A stretch of DNA of 48,277 bases from a virus: IMG/VR virus record IMGVR_UViG_3300008110_000702, positions 1-48,277 of that record; one strand, written 5' to 3'. The notes under the pieces are model-generated. The model did no database searches, was not told where the DNA came from, and saw only the letters and a list, made by a program, of their open reading frames with translations. Shown here piece after piece: positions 1-9,996 of the stretch. Numbering within the stretch: position 1 is the first letter of the stretch; every line of letters begins with the position of its first letter. Position numbers and translations under genes: made by a program.

Positions 1-2561
1 CTAAAGGCGTCTCCTGGGAAGTGTTCAGCATCAATGTCTGCTTTAGTAACCCATAGTTTATCTACCGCACTACCTGCTAAAGGAGTAATTGCTCCGTATT
101 CAGTGTATTCGTTGAACTTTTCGCCAACTACTGCTACCTTACCTGTTGAACTAACATCAACATCATAGGGGTAAACATCTCCTTCGTCTTTGAGTGTAGT
201 TGTGCTGACCACTGTGCCTGAACCTGAATCAATCAGTAATACTACAGTTTCAGTCCACGCAGGATCAAATGTGTTACCAATATATGTTGGTGTAGAAATC
301 ACTACCACAGGATTGCCTGTGACTGGGTCAAATGTCATTGAACGCACTTCACAATGTGCGTCATCGTAGAAGTCAGTAACGCCATTTGCGTTGTTACTAC
401 CGTTGGCTACACCACTGATGATATTAACTGTGGCAACTTGACCGATAAAACTAGGGCCAAAACTGTTAATAGTTGCCACTTCTAATACTAGGCTGTTGAC
501 CCCATCTTGGCCAATAAGGTCTTCTCCCGCAAGAACAATTCTGTCACCTACTTTATAGCCGCTGCCGCCATTGGCAACCTCAACTACAGTATACACGTTG
601 TTGACCCAAGTTACATTAAATGATGCGCCGTCACCACTGTGTAGTTGTCGCTTCCATACTAACTCGCCTTCTGGCGTAAATTTGTAAATGTGAGCACGAT
701 TGCCGTCCCACCAGTCACTGCCCAGCGCATAGGCAAAACCATCAGCATCGTGAGTAACACTTTCAAACCAAATGTCATCGTCATTGTTAGGGAATAAGCC
801 ATACATGTTAGCATAGCCTAACTGACGTTGATTTAGTCGGATGTTGGCATCTGCTGGTGCTGTAAATGTACCATCATTGCCAAATGTCCAAGTGTTGATC
901 TTGCTGGCTACTCGTCTTACGCTGACGCTCACAGCCAGCGCAGAGAGCATCACCGAGCCGTCTACAGTCATAGCAATATCGTTTTGTAATGCTATTGGAC
1001 CGTCAAATGCTGCTAATGTGTTGGTCAACTTGCCTGGAATACGACTTGTTGATAGTGTCCAACCTTCTGCTGACCAAGGAGTAGCATCAGTGTCGAACTG
1101 TGCCAAGAAGCCTTGTGTAAAGTAATCAAACTCACCCCAAGGTGTCATAAACTGATCCACGCCAGCCTGGCCAAGTCTAACTGAGCCGCCGATAAGAATC
1201 TTATCGCCTCGAACTGCCATTAAGTCTGTGGCAAAATACTCTGGACCAAATGGAGCATCGTTGCCGTATCCTGGAAATTCTTGTGAGTTAGGATTGTCAA
1301 AATAACTTTGCCAGATGACAGCACCTGTGGATTTGTTATATCTGGCCAGCGCCAATGTGGCATTCCAGTAGCCTAAAGATTCGTCAACATCGCCTGCGGA
1401 GCGACGTTGATAAGTTGAGGCATACAAGTATAAGTCGCCATCATCACCAACTGCTGTGCTAACGCCAACCCAAGAACATTCGCCTGGACCAACACGACGA
1501 TCCCACGCTACTACACCCAGTGTGGTCATCTTGAATATTACAACGGCATTGCTCACCGGACCAGCCCAAAGATTTTCGCCACTAGAAACAACATAAATGC
1601 CAGTGGCATAGATGTTGCCCACGCTGTCAAGACTGACGCCTGTTACAGTACCGCCATTGATATCATCAAGTGCTATAGATTTCTGCCAGCCTAGGCCGCC
1701 GATGCTGGTAATTTTAGTCACTAACATTACAATATCTGTAGTGGTGTTTCCATCAACATTATGTTCAACTTCAGCATGACCTGCCGCTATGATGTTGTTG
1801 CTGAAGTCAACTTCTAAACAATTAACGTTTGAAAATCCACTGTCAACCATCAGTGATCGTTGCCAAACGATTGTGTCAGCAGTGGAGTTTAGTTTGGCCA
1901 CAAATCCTATGTTTTCATCGCCGGATGGAAAGTAGAAGTTACCGCCAATGATAATGTTATTGCTGTTGTCAACGGCAATGGCCCTAATTGTAAACGAGTC
2001 ATTTAACACAAAACTTTCACAGAACATGATAGCGCCAGTTTCGCCGTTCATTTTAATAATATATTTGGTAGAACTGTCGTCTGGATTTACCGCAAATATG
2101 ATATTGTCAGCACTGTCGATGACCACATTGCTTTCTAAATAGTGACTATCGTTAATTGCTCCAACTGACTTCTTCCAAACTAATTCACCTGCTGTATCAA
2201 ACTTGGCTATGACCACTCCGTCGTCTTGGAGGTCAATCACGGCAGCAACAATGGCATTGCCTTCACTGTCATAGTTTGTGCTGGTAACAACTACACCTTT
2301 CCATTCTGGGTTATTGATTTGATCTTCTCTACGTAGTCGAACAAGCCAACGATCAGCATCACCAGTTTGAACTGTGATAGAGCCTTCGTTTACTAACTGA
2401 TCCCCACCCGAGTGTTCGAGCACATTCCAACGGCTAACACCGTCACCATATTTAATCTTGCCGGTATCAGATTCTAAACCTGGTTCACCTGCGGCTAGTA
2501 TCGGATTACCTGTGGTCCAATTAGCCGCTGTATCTCTACGTAATTTAATTCTAGTTGTCAT
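1..2561 (-). CDS. Beta-propeller tail fibre/adhesin protein, C-terminus beyond window
   Basis: The frame is open from an ATG at 2561 down to position 1 with no stop, so more than 853 residues are present and the C-terminus is missing. The N-terminus (about residues 1-48, beginning MTTRIKLRRDTAANW and containing GEPGLESDTGKIKYGDG) is the short virion-attachment module found at the start of many phage fibres (Mtd-N-like). It is followed by repeated units ending in patterns such as FVAKLNSTADTIVWQRSL and VVIFKMTTLGVVAWDR alternating with AVDNSNNIIIGG-type strands. These resemble SBBP/delta-60 beta-propeller blades. The role is inferred to be receptor or glycan binding at the tail or capsid surface. 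It starts one base after the stop of the 66-aa gene, whose last codons provide a GGAG Shine-Dalgarno. Fibre class is fairly certain; ligand unknown. Confidence 0.8.
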   Translation of the reverse strand, partial: MTTRIKLRRDTAANWTTGNPILAAGEPGLESDTGKIKYGDGVSRWNVLEHSGGDQLVNEGSITVQTGDADRWLVRLRREDQINNPEWKGVVVTSTNYDSEGNAIVAAVIDLQDDGVVIAKFDTAGELVWKKSVGAINDSHYLESNVVIDSADNIIFAVNPDDSSTKYIIKMNGETGAIMFCESFVLNDSFTIRAIAVDNSNNIIIGGNFYFPSGDENIGFVAKLNSTADTIVWQRSLMVDSGFSNVNCLEVDFSNNIIAAGHAEVEHNVDGNTTTDIVMLVTKITSIGGLGWQKSIALDDINGGTVTGVSLDSVGNIYATGIYVVSSGENLWAGPVSNAVVIFKMTTLGVVAWDRRVGPGECSWVGVSTAVGDDGDLYLYASTYQRRSAGDVDESLGYWNATLALARYNKSTGAVIWQSYFDNPNSQEFPGYGNDAPFGPEYFATDLMAVRGDKILIGGSVRLGQAGVDQFMTPWGEFDYFTQGFLAQFDTDATPWSAEGWTLSTSRIPGKLTNTLAAFDGPIALQNDIAMTVDGSVMLSALAVSVSVRRVASKINTWTFGNDGTFTAPADANIRLNQRQLGYANMYGLFPNNDDDIWFESVTHDADGFAYALGSDWWDGNRAHIYKFTPEGELVWKRQLHSGDGASFNVTWVNNVYTVVEVANGGSGYKVGDRIVLAGEDLIGQDGVNSLVLEVATINSFGPSFIGQVATVNIISGVANGSNNANGVTDFYDDAHCEVRSMTFDPVTGNPVVVISTPTYIGNTFDPAWTETVVLLIDSGSGTVVSTTTLKDEGDVYPYDVDVSSTGKVAVVGEKFNEYTEYGAITPLAGSAVDKLWVTKADIDAEHFPGDAF

Positions 2562-2562
2562 T

Positions 2563-2763
2563 TTATACTCCGCCTCCACCGATGGTGTTGTCTATATTGT
2601 CATTGTAGGTTTGATCGGCAACCCCGCCGTCTGCTACAAATTGTGATCTGCCCGTTAACCACGGGGTCAATGTGCTCCACGCTGAGCCAGTCCACTGATA
2701 TGTAGCAGAGTTATCTGCTACGTATTCTTGACCTAGCGTTGGATCTGTTGGGAATGTTATCAT
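2563..2763 (-). CDS. Small virion-associated protein with Gly-rich C-terminus
   Basis: This 66-aa protein begins MITFPTDPTLGQEYVADNSA and contains an ATYQWTGSAWSTLTP stretch, the short W-G-S-A-W motif often found in structural proteins of T4-like marine phages. It ends in NTIGGGGV. It lies between the fibrinogen-domain gene and the propeller gene, and its stop is one base before the next ATG, so the two are probably translationally coupled. An AGGA Shine-Dalgarno lies about 7 nt before the ATG, and a GATAAATA late-type box is at 2780-2787. Function unknown; a linker or fibre-accessory role is inferred from position only. Confidence 0.65.
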   Translation of the reverse strand: MITFPTDPTLGQEYVADNSATYQWTGSAWSTLTPWLTGRSQFVADGGVADQTYNDNIDNTIGGGGV

Positions 2764-2779
2764 TGTTGTGTCCTATTCA

Positions 2780-2787
2780 TATTTATC
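2780..2787 (-). promoter_or_regulatory. Late promoter-like box GATAAATA
   Basis: On the minus strand GATAAATA matches 7 of 8 bases of the T4 late promoter box TATAAATA. It is 16 nt before the ATG at 2763, with room for a short leader carrying AGGA. Seen as sequence; activity is inferred. Confidence 0.45.
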
Positions 2788-2795
2788 GTATTGTA

Positions 2796-3869
2796 TTATC
2801 GTACCCAGTACCAAATAACTCCTGGGCCGCCGTCAAGGTCGCCCATGTACGGTGCTGGCTCCCAGAACGCTTCACAACCTTGAATTAGTGTGCCCCACCA
2901 ACCGCCACGGAATCCGTCTGTGGTTAGCCATCCTGCGTTGATACCAATACCAATCCACGGCATACGTGCTTCTATACTGTTATCACCGTAGTTCCAATTG
3001 TTATCACCGCGTCCCCAGTGTGCTAGTTCTGTAATGTTCTTGCGCCAACCTTCTGTGCCCAACTGTGCGTCACCCATGCTGATATCATTTTCAAGAGTTT
3101 GTGTAAACAAGTATGCTTCGTTAGCAGTCCAAGCACCGCCAGTTGTAAGATGTTCACGAGCAGTGATCATAAAATCAAATCCTGACTCGCTACGTTTAAT
3201 CTTATCAGCCCAACTTAAGATGCTGTAGCATTGTTCAACTGTTCGTGTATCGTATTGGGCTAGTTGAGTAGGACAGGCTGTTTGATTGCGTAGAAATACT
3301 TGATCTGTGGTCCAACTACTATTAGTATTTTGAACTAGTAACGTCCATCCACCGCCTAGTGTGGTCATATCACAGTAGACAGCGACAGGATGGCCGTCGT
3401 TGATAGCATCATTCCGTATCCAGTAGACACCATCTTCACTGTCTGGATAGTCTTGTTTGATTTGCCAAGCACTGGTGCTGTATTCTTCTCTAGTCTTGCC
3501 AGTGTGAACACCCAAGGCTAGATTACGTGCTATAAGTTCTGCTTTCTCTCTTGCTAGGATAGCCTGTTCAGTTGTGCGTAGTGAAGCAGTTAGTGCAGTT
3601 CTATCACTGATAGGCAAAGCGTCATAATATGCTAATACCTTTTCATTACTTACTGCACCATCTGTATTTTGTAAAGACTCCTGTAGTGTGTCGAAGTTTT
3701 CATTAACGGTATTAATGACATCAACTAACGGATTAGCAGGGTGTAGGTCTTTTAGTTCTATTTTCTTAAATGTCATAGGATCCTCAAAGTTTTCATTGAC
3801 GGTGTTAATAACATCAACTAACGGATTAGCAGGATGTAGATCGTTTAGTTCTAGTTTTTTAATAGTCAC
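2796..3869 (-). CDS. Fibrinogen-like (lectin-type) domain fibre protein with duplicated N-terminus
   Basis: The frame gives 357 aa from a GTG at 3869. A second start, ATG at 3776, has a better Shine-Dalgarno (GAGG, 6-nt gap) and would give 326 aa. Residues 1-31 and 32-62 are tandem copies of one block (shared core HPANPLVDVINTVNENF). Residues about 85-115 look helical or coiled. From about residue 140 there is a fibrinogen/intelectin-like domain: GVYWIRND, then PVAVYCDMTTLGGGWTLL, and a Trp/Gly-rich end GPGVIWYWVR. In animals and some bacteria such domains bind acetylated or other glycans, so a receptor-binding fibre tip is inferred. Neighbours are the collagen-like fibre upstream and the propeller fibre downstream. 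The domain call is strong; glycan target unknown. Confidence 0.8.
   Translation of the reverse strand: MTIKKLELNDLHPANPLVDVINTVNENFEDPMTFKKIELKDLHPANPLVDVINTVNENFDTLQESLQNTDGAVSNEKVLAYYDALPISDRTALTASLRTTEQAILAREKAELIARNLALGVHTGKTREEYSTSAWQIKQDYPDSEDGVYWIRNDAINDGHPVAVYCDMTTLGGGWTLLVQNTNSSWTTDQVFLRNQTACPTQLAQYDTRTVEQCYSILSWADKIKRSESGFDFMITAREHLTTGGAWTANEAYLFTQTLENDISMGDAQLGTEGWRKNITELAHWGRGDNNWNYGDNSIEARMPWIGIGINAGWLTTDGFRGGWWGTLIQGCEAFWEPAPYMGDLDGGPGVIWYWVR
3684..3869 (-). repeat. Tandem duplication of a ~93-bp coding block
   Basis: Two adjacent 93-bp copies (3777-3869 and 3684-3776) encode near-identical 31-aa blocks at the N-terminus of the fibrinogen-domain protein. Over the first 84 bases I count 12 differences; eight are synonymous third-position changes, one distinguishes GTG from ATG at the start, and three change an amino acid. 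That pattern fits an older duplication held by selection on the protein. Confidence 0.85.
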
Positions 3870-3878
3870 GATATTCTC

Positions 3879-5602
3879 TTACCAGTTAGTGCCAGTCCAC
3901 GCCACACGGACCCAAATGTCAGTTACATTATCAACATAGTCTTGCTTACAATAGTAAATGTAAGGGTCGGAGAACACTACCATACCTTCCTTGTCCCCAG
4001 CAGCACCATAACTGTGTTCTGGCACGGTGCCATTAGGGAATGTAGTTCTACCATCTTTGTCGAATGTCCAAGTCTTATCAGCAACCTTGACATCAAATTC
4101 AAGATATTGACTTATGGTATAAACATTGCCTCCTCCAGAAGGAAATTCTGATCCGTCTGGCAATGGGCCTGATCCGCTACCAATTCTTATGATCAGGGCC
4201 ACGCCACCGTTGTCTTGTACGGCTGTTATTGGCTTCCACCCTATTAGGCCCGGACCTTTGATATACCATGGTCCACCAATTTCAAGTATTAAACGTAATA
4301 TTGGACTATCAGTATACATAAAAGACGCTGCCTGCGGGACATAATTAGTAACTGCATTAGTAGCGGTAAAACAATAGCCTTTTAGAGTATTCTCAGGAGG
4401 CGTTGTACTACCATCTAAACCAAATCTCCAATTTTGACTGGTTATACTGTTGTGTGTTCGTAGAGTAATTTCTCCACCGTTGTGAGCCCATACTGTGATA
4501 TCACCGCCAGAACCGTATGTATTAGATTGTCCGCTTTCAATGTTGACGTATCCGCCATTACCAGTATTACTATCGCCTGCTTGGAAGTTTAAGTAACCAC
4601 CATCCCCGCTGCCTATACCTTCACCGGCACGGATTTTGATATCGCCACCTTGGCCGTTGGTGCTACCACCCGGGCCAGCCCATACATATACATCGCCACC
4701 TTCGCCGGCAGTTCCTGTATATCCAGGAGCACCTTGAATAATAACTCGTTCAGCACTAATATTGTCCGCTGTACTAGATGGTCCGTAAATGATGGCCTGT
4801 TGTGATGAGTCGCTGAACTTTAGAGTTTGCCCAGTGCCGCTTGGATTAGCGTTATCGCTAATGGGTACTGTTAGCGTTGGGAATTGTGTAGTGCCGTCTC
4901 TGCCAAAATACCACTCGTAAGCGTCGCCAGTTCCGTTGAGATTAGTTTCAATGTAGACACCAGGCTCTTCAATATATAACCAATGTTTAAGTTCGTCAGT
5001 GCCGTTAGGATCGTCTTCTACTACACCTGCTAGTGTAGTCCACTGTAGTTGAACAAAACCATTAGGACCTGCTCCTACAATGTTAACATCGTAAGTGCTA
5101 CCTAAATTACGTATAACACCAAACCGTGGCACGTTTAAGGCACCGGCTTGGTCTAAATTAACTTCGTAATCGCCATTGACTATCTTATTGCCAATACCAG
5201 TAAATGCTGTAGTTTGTACCGAAGCATCTGCAAATGTAATACTGGCAACATCAATGTCTGTGTCAGGGGCAGGCATCATTAAAGGTGCTGCATCAATCCA
5301 CTGATCACTATACTTGATGTAGAGTCTACCTTCTAGGGTATTGAACCATAGCGTACCGTTTGATGCTGTTGGTGGCGTGTCTTGACGAACTACTGTGTTA
5401 TCGCCACTACCACCAGTTTGGTCAACCCACTCGGTATTATAATCGTCACTGTTAATTTTAGCAAGAACTTGCCCAGCAGTACCACCTGTTGGAACGCCTA
5501 CTCCATCTTGTCCATTAGTACCAGGTGCGCCATCTTGTCCATCGGCACCATCTTGTCCATCGCTTGGTCCGTCGGCCCAACTTAATTCTTCACCGTCTGT
5601 GG

Positions 5603-5609
<7 letters not shown>
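3879..5609 (-). CDS. Distal part of collagen-like fibre protein, probably one gene with the preceding frame
   Basis: The frame is open from 5609 to the stop at 3879. The first conventional start is ATG-ATG at 5279 (466 aa), but clear coding extends upstream of it: [12 protein letters not shown], then collagen-like [13 protein letters not shown], then [19 protein letters not shown], with no ATG, GTG or TTG. This indicates that the gene is the continuation of 5603-7279, shifted by -1. Downstream residues show several fibre motifs: [13 protein letters not shown] and [15 protein letters not shown] (phage fibre strand repeats), and a long Gly-rich [12 protein letters not shown] / [11 protein letters not shown] / GGYVNIESG beta-roll-like array. 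It ends [10 protein letters not shown]. Inferred role: shaft and tip of a tail or capsid fibre. See the finding on the frameshift. Confidence 0.7.
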
Positions 5610-7279
<1,670 letters not shown>

Positions 7280-7281
7280 TA

Positions 7282-8085
7282 TTATGCTCCGCCGCCGTCT
7301 AACACAAGCTCGCCGGAAATATCGTCAAATGTTACAATGACATAATTAATTTTACCGGTATTTGTTCCGCTATGTTCATATTTAACCCTAGCCCAATTAT
7401 ACTTTCTGTTGTATGTGGGGAATTCGTAGGTCTTTGTAACTGTATCATTCATAGTTGTTACATTAAAAGTTTCGATAGTTTCCCAAGTAGTTCCGGCGCT
7501 TACGACTGCATCTTTGGTCCACTGTACAATAGCAGATCCTACTAGATTATCAAGGGAAAATTCCATAGTGAGGTATTCATCAACTTCTGCTTTTAAGAAA
7601 TTAGGTCTTGTTATCTCTACAGCATCACTGTAATAAGTAGTTGTTCCTAACAAGACATTTCCCATATCGGTATTGGTAATTCCGTAAAATCTTGTTATGT
7701 ATCTTGAAGGTATTTTTTCTGGGATTGTTGATCCTGCTTGAGGGAAAGCAGCTCCGACCAGCTCCATTAACCCTTCTGCGCCAAACTGTGTGTCAGCGTA
7801 CAGAACGGTACGAGTAGTGTCTGCATTCACTCGATATATAGTGAATTTTAAGAATTGCGGAGTAACACCTTTTAAAGCATCAGCAGTTATATTAACTGTT
7901 GCTAATCCTTGAGTTGTTAACGAATTTACCACATCTGCTGTAAGCAAAGCTGCTCCTTTGACGTCTGTAACAGACATTTTTATTGTCATTCCAGATAGAC
8001 TTATACGCTTTTGATCTGAATTTTTAACATCCAAGGTAAGTATATTATCAACACCTTTGTAAATTTTAATTTTATTTTGATACAC
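7282..8085 (-). CDS. Conserved-type virion protein, function unknown
   Basis: The frame opens at GTG 8115, but a second GTG at 8085 follows an AGGTGG Shine-Dalgarno by 6 nt and is preferred (267 aa, beginning with residues read as [19 protein letters not shown]). The product is beta-rich without membrane segments or recognised catalytic motifs, and ends LVLDGGGA. Those last codons also supply a GGCGGAG Shine-Dalgarno for the collagen-fibre gene, whose ATG comes two bases after the stop. As the first gene of the adhesin operon it may be a baseplate or fibre-attachment component; that is inference from context. Confidence 0.65.
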   Translation of the reverse strand: MYQNKIKIYKGVDNILTLDVKNSDQKRISLSGMTIKMSVTDVKGAALLTADVVNSLTTQGLATVNITADALKGVTPQFLKFTIYRVNADTTRTVLYADTQFGAEGLMELVGAAFPQAGSTIPEKIPSRYITRFYGITNTDMGNVLLGTTTYYSDAVEITRPNFLKAEVDEYLTMEFSLDNLVGSAIVQWTKDAVVSAGTTWETIETFNVTTMNDTVTKTYEFPTYNRKYNWARVKYEHSGTNTGKINYVIVTFDDISGELVLDGGGA

Positions 8086-8143
8086 GATTTTCCACCTCAC
8101 AGGATATAAAGCCACATCTGCAACTAGATTGATTTTGTTTGGA

Positions 8144-8151
8144 TATAAATA
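8144..8151 (+). promoter_or_regulatory. Late promoter box TATAAATA
   Basis: A perfect match to the T4 late promoter octamer on the plus strand, in the divergent gap between 8085 and the plus-strand gene. It ends only two bases before the ATG at 8154, so transcription would be expected to begin at or just inside the coding region. Activity is inferred. Confidence 0.55.
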
Positions 8152-8153
8152 AC

Positions 8154-8508
8154 ATGAAATTTACCCTTTATCAGTGTACTTAACTACGGAGAAGAAGAGT
8201 ACGTTGGGATAATAATCAACCAAGATCAGCATGTTACCAGCTTCTACGACCTGGAAGCAGTGAAATCAAAGGAAGAAAAAACCCTGTTACTAGAACTGGG
8301 TGAAATTTGGTGGTGGGAAAGTAACCGTCAAGTTCCGATCAATATATTTTTAAGAAAAGATATTGAACCGTTTAGGTATATTATAAAAACGTTTAACAGC
8401 AAGGATGTAAGGATTATACTAGGGCCGGTAGTAAACCTTATGAATCTATCCTTGAAACGTATCAAAAGAAAAAGCGTACAACTAGTACGCCGACCGCCGT
8501 CTCGTTAA
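8154..8508 (+). CDS. Conserved-type small protein, N-terminus frameshifted
   Basis: From ATG 8154 the frame reads MKFTLYQCT and stops at 8181-8183. The next frame is open from 8158 and reads convincingly as protein (VLNYGEEEYVGIIINQ, FYDLEAVKSKEEK, GEIWWWESNRQVPINIFL, TFNSKDVRIILGPVVNL, ending VRRPPSR). One extra base between 8157 and 8180 would unite them as a protein of roughly 117 aa. A GTG at 8260 with GGAAG just before it could instead start an 82-aa product. The gene lies alone on the plus strand and its stop overlaps the stop of the converging DnaE-like gene by four bases. No domain recognised; function unknown. Confidence 0.6.
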
Positions 8509-9083
8509 CTGAATTCGTAGCTGATCTTTTCGCAGATTAAATTCATCTGCACTACAATAGCCACTGCGTAGGCCACTGCGTGAGCCTTCTTAAAGTAATA
8601 TTCACCAGTCTCGGGCGGGATCCAGACTTCCTTCATTATCGTAGTCCAACTCTCCCCAATCAAATGCCTCTTCGCGGGGCGGATTATCGCTAGGACGGCA
8701 GCTAATTCTTCCACTGAAGTAGGGCAAGTTTTCTTCAGAATTGCCCCATGGCCATTCAAATGAAATAATAGATTTGTGAATTCCTCTTGTTGTAAAAGAT
8801 CCCATAATGGTTCAGCCTCCATTAAATTTTTAAGATGTTCTTCACTGCTTATTTCTTTGTACAAGCTTACGTTAAGAAAATCTACTTTAAAATATCCACG
8901 TTCTTCTGCTTCTTTATAATCTAGAGTTGAGAAGTTTGATATAGGATTTGCTGGTATTTCGTGCGGATAAATTCCAGTGTTATGTGGAACAAGTTTATTG
9001 TTTTCCGAACGTGATGCTTTGATGTGATCAACTACATCCAGCACCTTTTGTCTATCTGCAAAGTCTATATCAATATCCGGCAT
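8505..9083 (-). CDS. Miniature DnaE-like (PolIII alpha palm) protein
   Basis: This 192-aa protein begins MPDIDIDFADRQKVLD. The PDIDIDF motif (residues 2-8) matches the bacterial PolIII alpha palm motif carrying two catalytic aspartates. GYFKVDFLNVSLY (63-75) matches the KFDFLGL motif carrying the third. YYFKKAHAVAYA (162-173) matches the FxKSHAxAYA segment that follows in DnaE. The PHP, fingers and tau-binding regions of an approximately 1100-aa DnaE are absent. It is the last gene of the recombination operon; its start overlaps the preceding stop. Whether it is a catalyst, a regulator or a relic is unknown; T4-like phages normally carry their own family B polymerase gp43, which is not in this window. 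Confidence 0.7.
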   Translation of the reverse strand: MPDIDIDFADRQKVLDVVDHIKASRSENNKLVPHNTGIYPHEIPANPISNFSTLDYKEAEERGYFKVDFLNVSLYKEISSEEHLKNLMEAEPLWDLLQQEEFTNLLFHLNGHGAILKKTCPTSVEELAAVLAIIRPAKRHLIGESWTTIMKEVWIPPETGEYYFKKAHAVAYAVAIVVQMNLICEKISYEFS

Positions 9084-9268
9084 TATTGCATTACCTGTGT
9101 TTCAAACAACATCAATGGCAGTTTATCTACTAGATAACTTGCATATTCATCAGCGGATTCTAGGTCATCAAATCCTGTTAGTTTTACATAAACAGTCTTG
9201 TCATCTTCGCTTACAATAACTTCTAAATTAAGACTCTGTTCTTTGCTATTTTCAACATTAGGACTCAT
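9083..9268 (-). CDS. Small conserved-type acidic protein
   Basis: A 61-aa protein (MSPNVENSKEQSLN ... LVDKLPLMLFETQVMQ) with an acidic, soluble composition and no transmembrane segment. Its start overlaps the end of the zinc-finger gene by four bases and its stop abuts the DnaE-like gene's start, so it sits in a translationally coupled chain. The LPLMLFET ending recalls small hypothetical proteins of T4-like cyanophages, from memory only. No function can be assigned. Confidence 0.6.
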   Translation of the reverse strand: MSPNVENSKEQSLNLEVIVSEDDKTVYVKLTGFDDLESADEYASYLVDKLPLMLFETQVMQ

Positions 9269-9996
9269 AAGCTAGCCTCCCTGACTACATCCTTAACTAG
9301 ACCAAGATTGTACCGTTCGTTTTTAAATCTTTTTACCCATACTTGGGGGTCTATAATACTACTTATCGATGCCAGCTGTTCATCAGACAGAGATGCTAAT
9401 AGATCTTTGCCTGTTTGACAATTAAGTATCAACCACGGACTTATTTTACCGTCTTTAATATCAAACGTTGCCCTATTAGGACTTACATATTTGAAATAAT
9501 GACTCCATACACTATTATTTTTTTCAGCCCATATGTCCATAGTTTTTATACTACGTTCTAGTGCTACTTCTGCATGTTCTGTGTGAATCAGTTCTAACAC
9601 ATATTTTACGTAGAGCTCGTCGCGGCACCAATGATCTAACTTAACTCCACTCTTTACGACCCAGTCGATAAAATGTTCTGGGTATAGAGGATTTACATTA
9701 CTAACAAAACTGCCAAATTTTACAAATGCATTGTAGTACGGACTTTTAGCAAATTCGCTGTATGTTTTATCTTGCTTGGCATTCTGCGTCAGTTGAAAAA
9801 ATCTAATAAACGTTTTAAACCCAATTAACACATGTTTCTCAGTGGCGGCTAGATGTCTGCGTTTTTGTTCACAGACATGTGTTATCAGTGTGCTTTCTTT
9901 AGTATAACCATGCCCACAATATTGACAAGTATATGGTTTCTCTTTATTCACTTTTAACTCAAAATAATTTTTCAATTTCTTTGTCTTCGTAACCAT
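9265..9996 (-). CDS. Zinc-finger protein of unknown function
   Basis: A 243-aa protein with one N-terminal finger, C24-x2-C27 ... H40-x-C42 (CQYCGHGYTKESTLITHVC), followed by a mostly helical, aromatic-rich region with no recognised catalytic motif. The ATG at 9996 overlaps the preceding gene by 38 bases; GTG at the VNKEKPY position (residue 16) is a possible alternative start with little overlap but a weak Shine-Dalgarno. Its place among replication and recombination genes suggests nucleic-acid binding, but that is inference. The finger is clear; the rest is unassigned. Confidence 0.65.
   Translation of the reverse strand: MVTKTKKLKNYFELKVNKEKPYTCQYCGHGYTKESTLITHVCEQKRRHLAATEKHVLIGFKTFIRFFQLTQNAKQDKTYSEFAKSPYYNAFVKFGSFVSNVNPLYPEHFIDWVVKSGVKLDHWCRDELYVKYVLELIHTEHAEVALERSIKTMDIWAEKNNSVWSHYFKYVSPNRATFDIKDGKISPWLILNCQTGKDLLASLSDEQLASISSIIDPQVWVKRFKNERYNLGLVKDVVREASL

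Noticed and set aside
8602-8805. 67-codon alternative frame inside the DnaE-like gene
   Set aside because: No homology pattern; the overlapping frame carries three DnaE motifs and is tightly placed in the operon.
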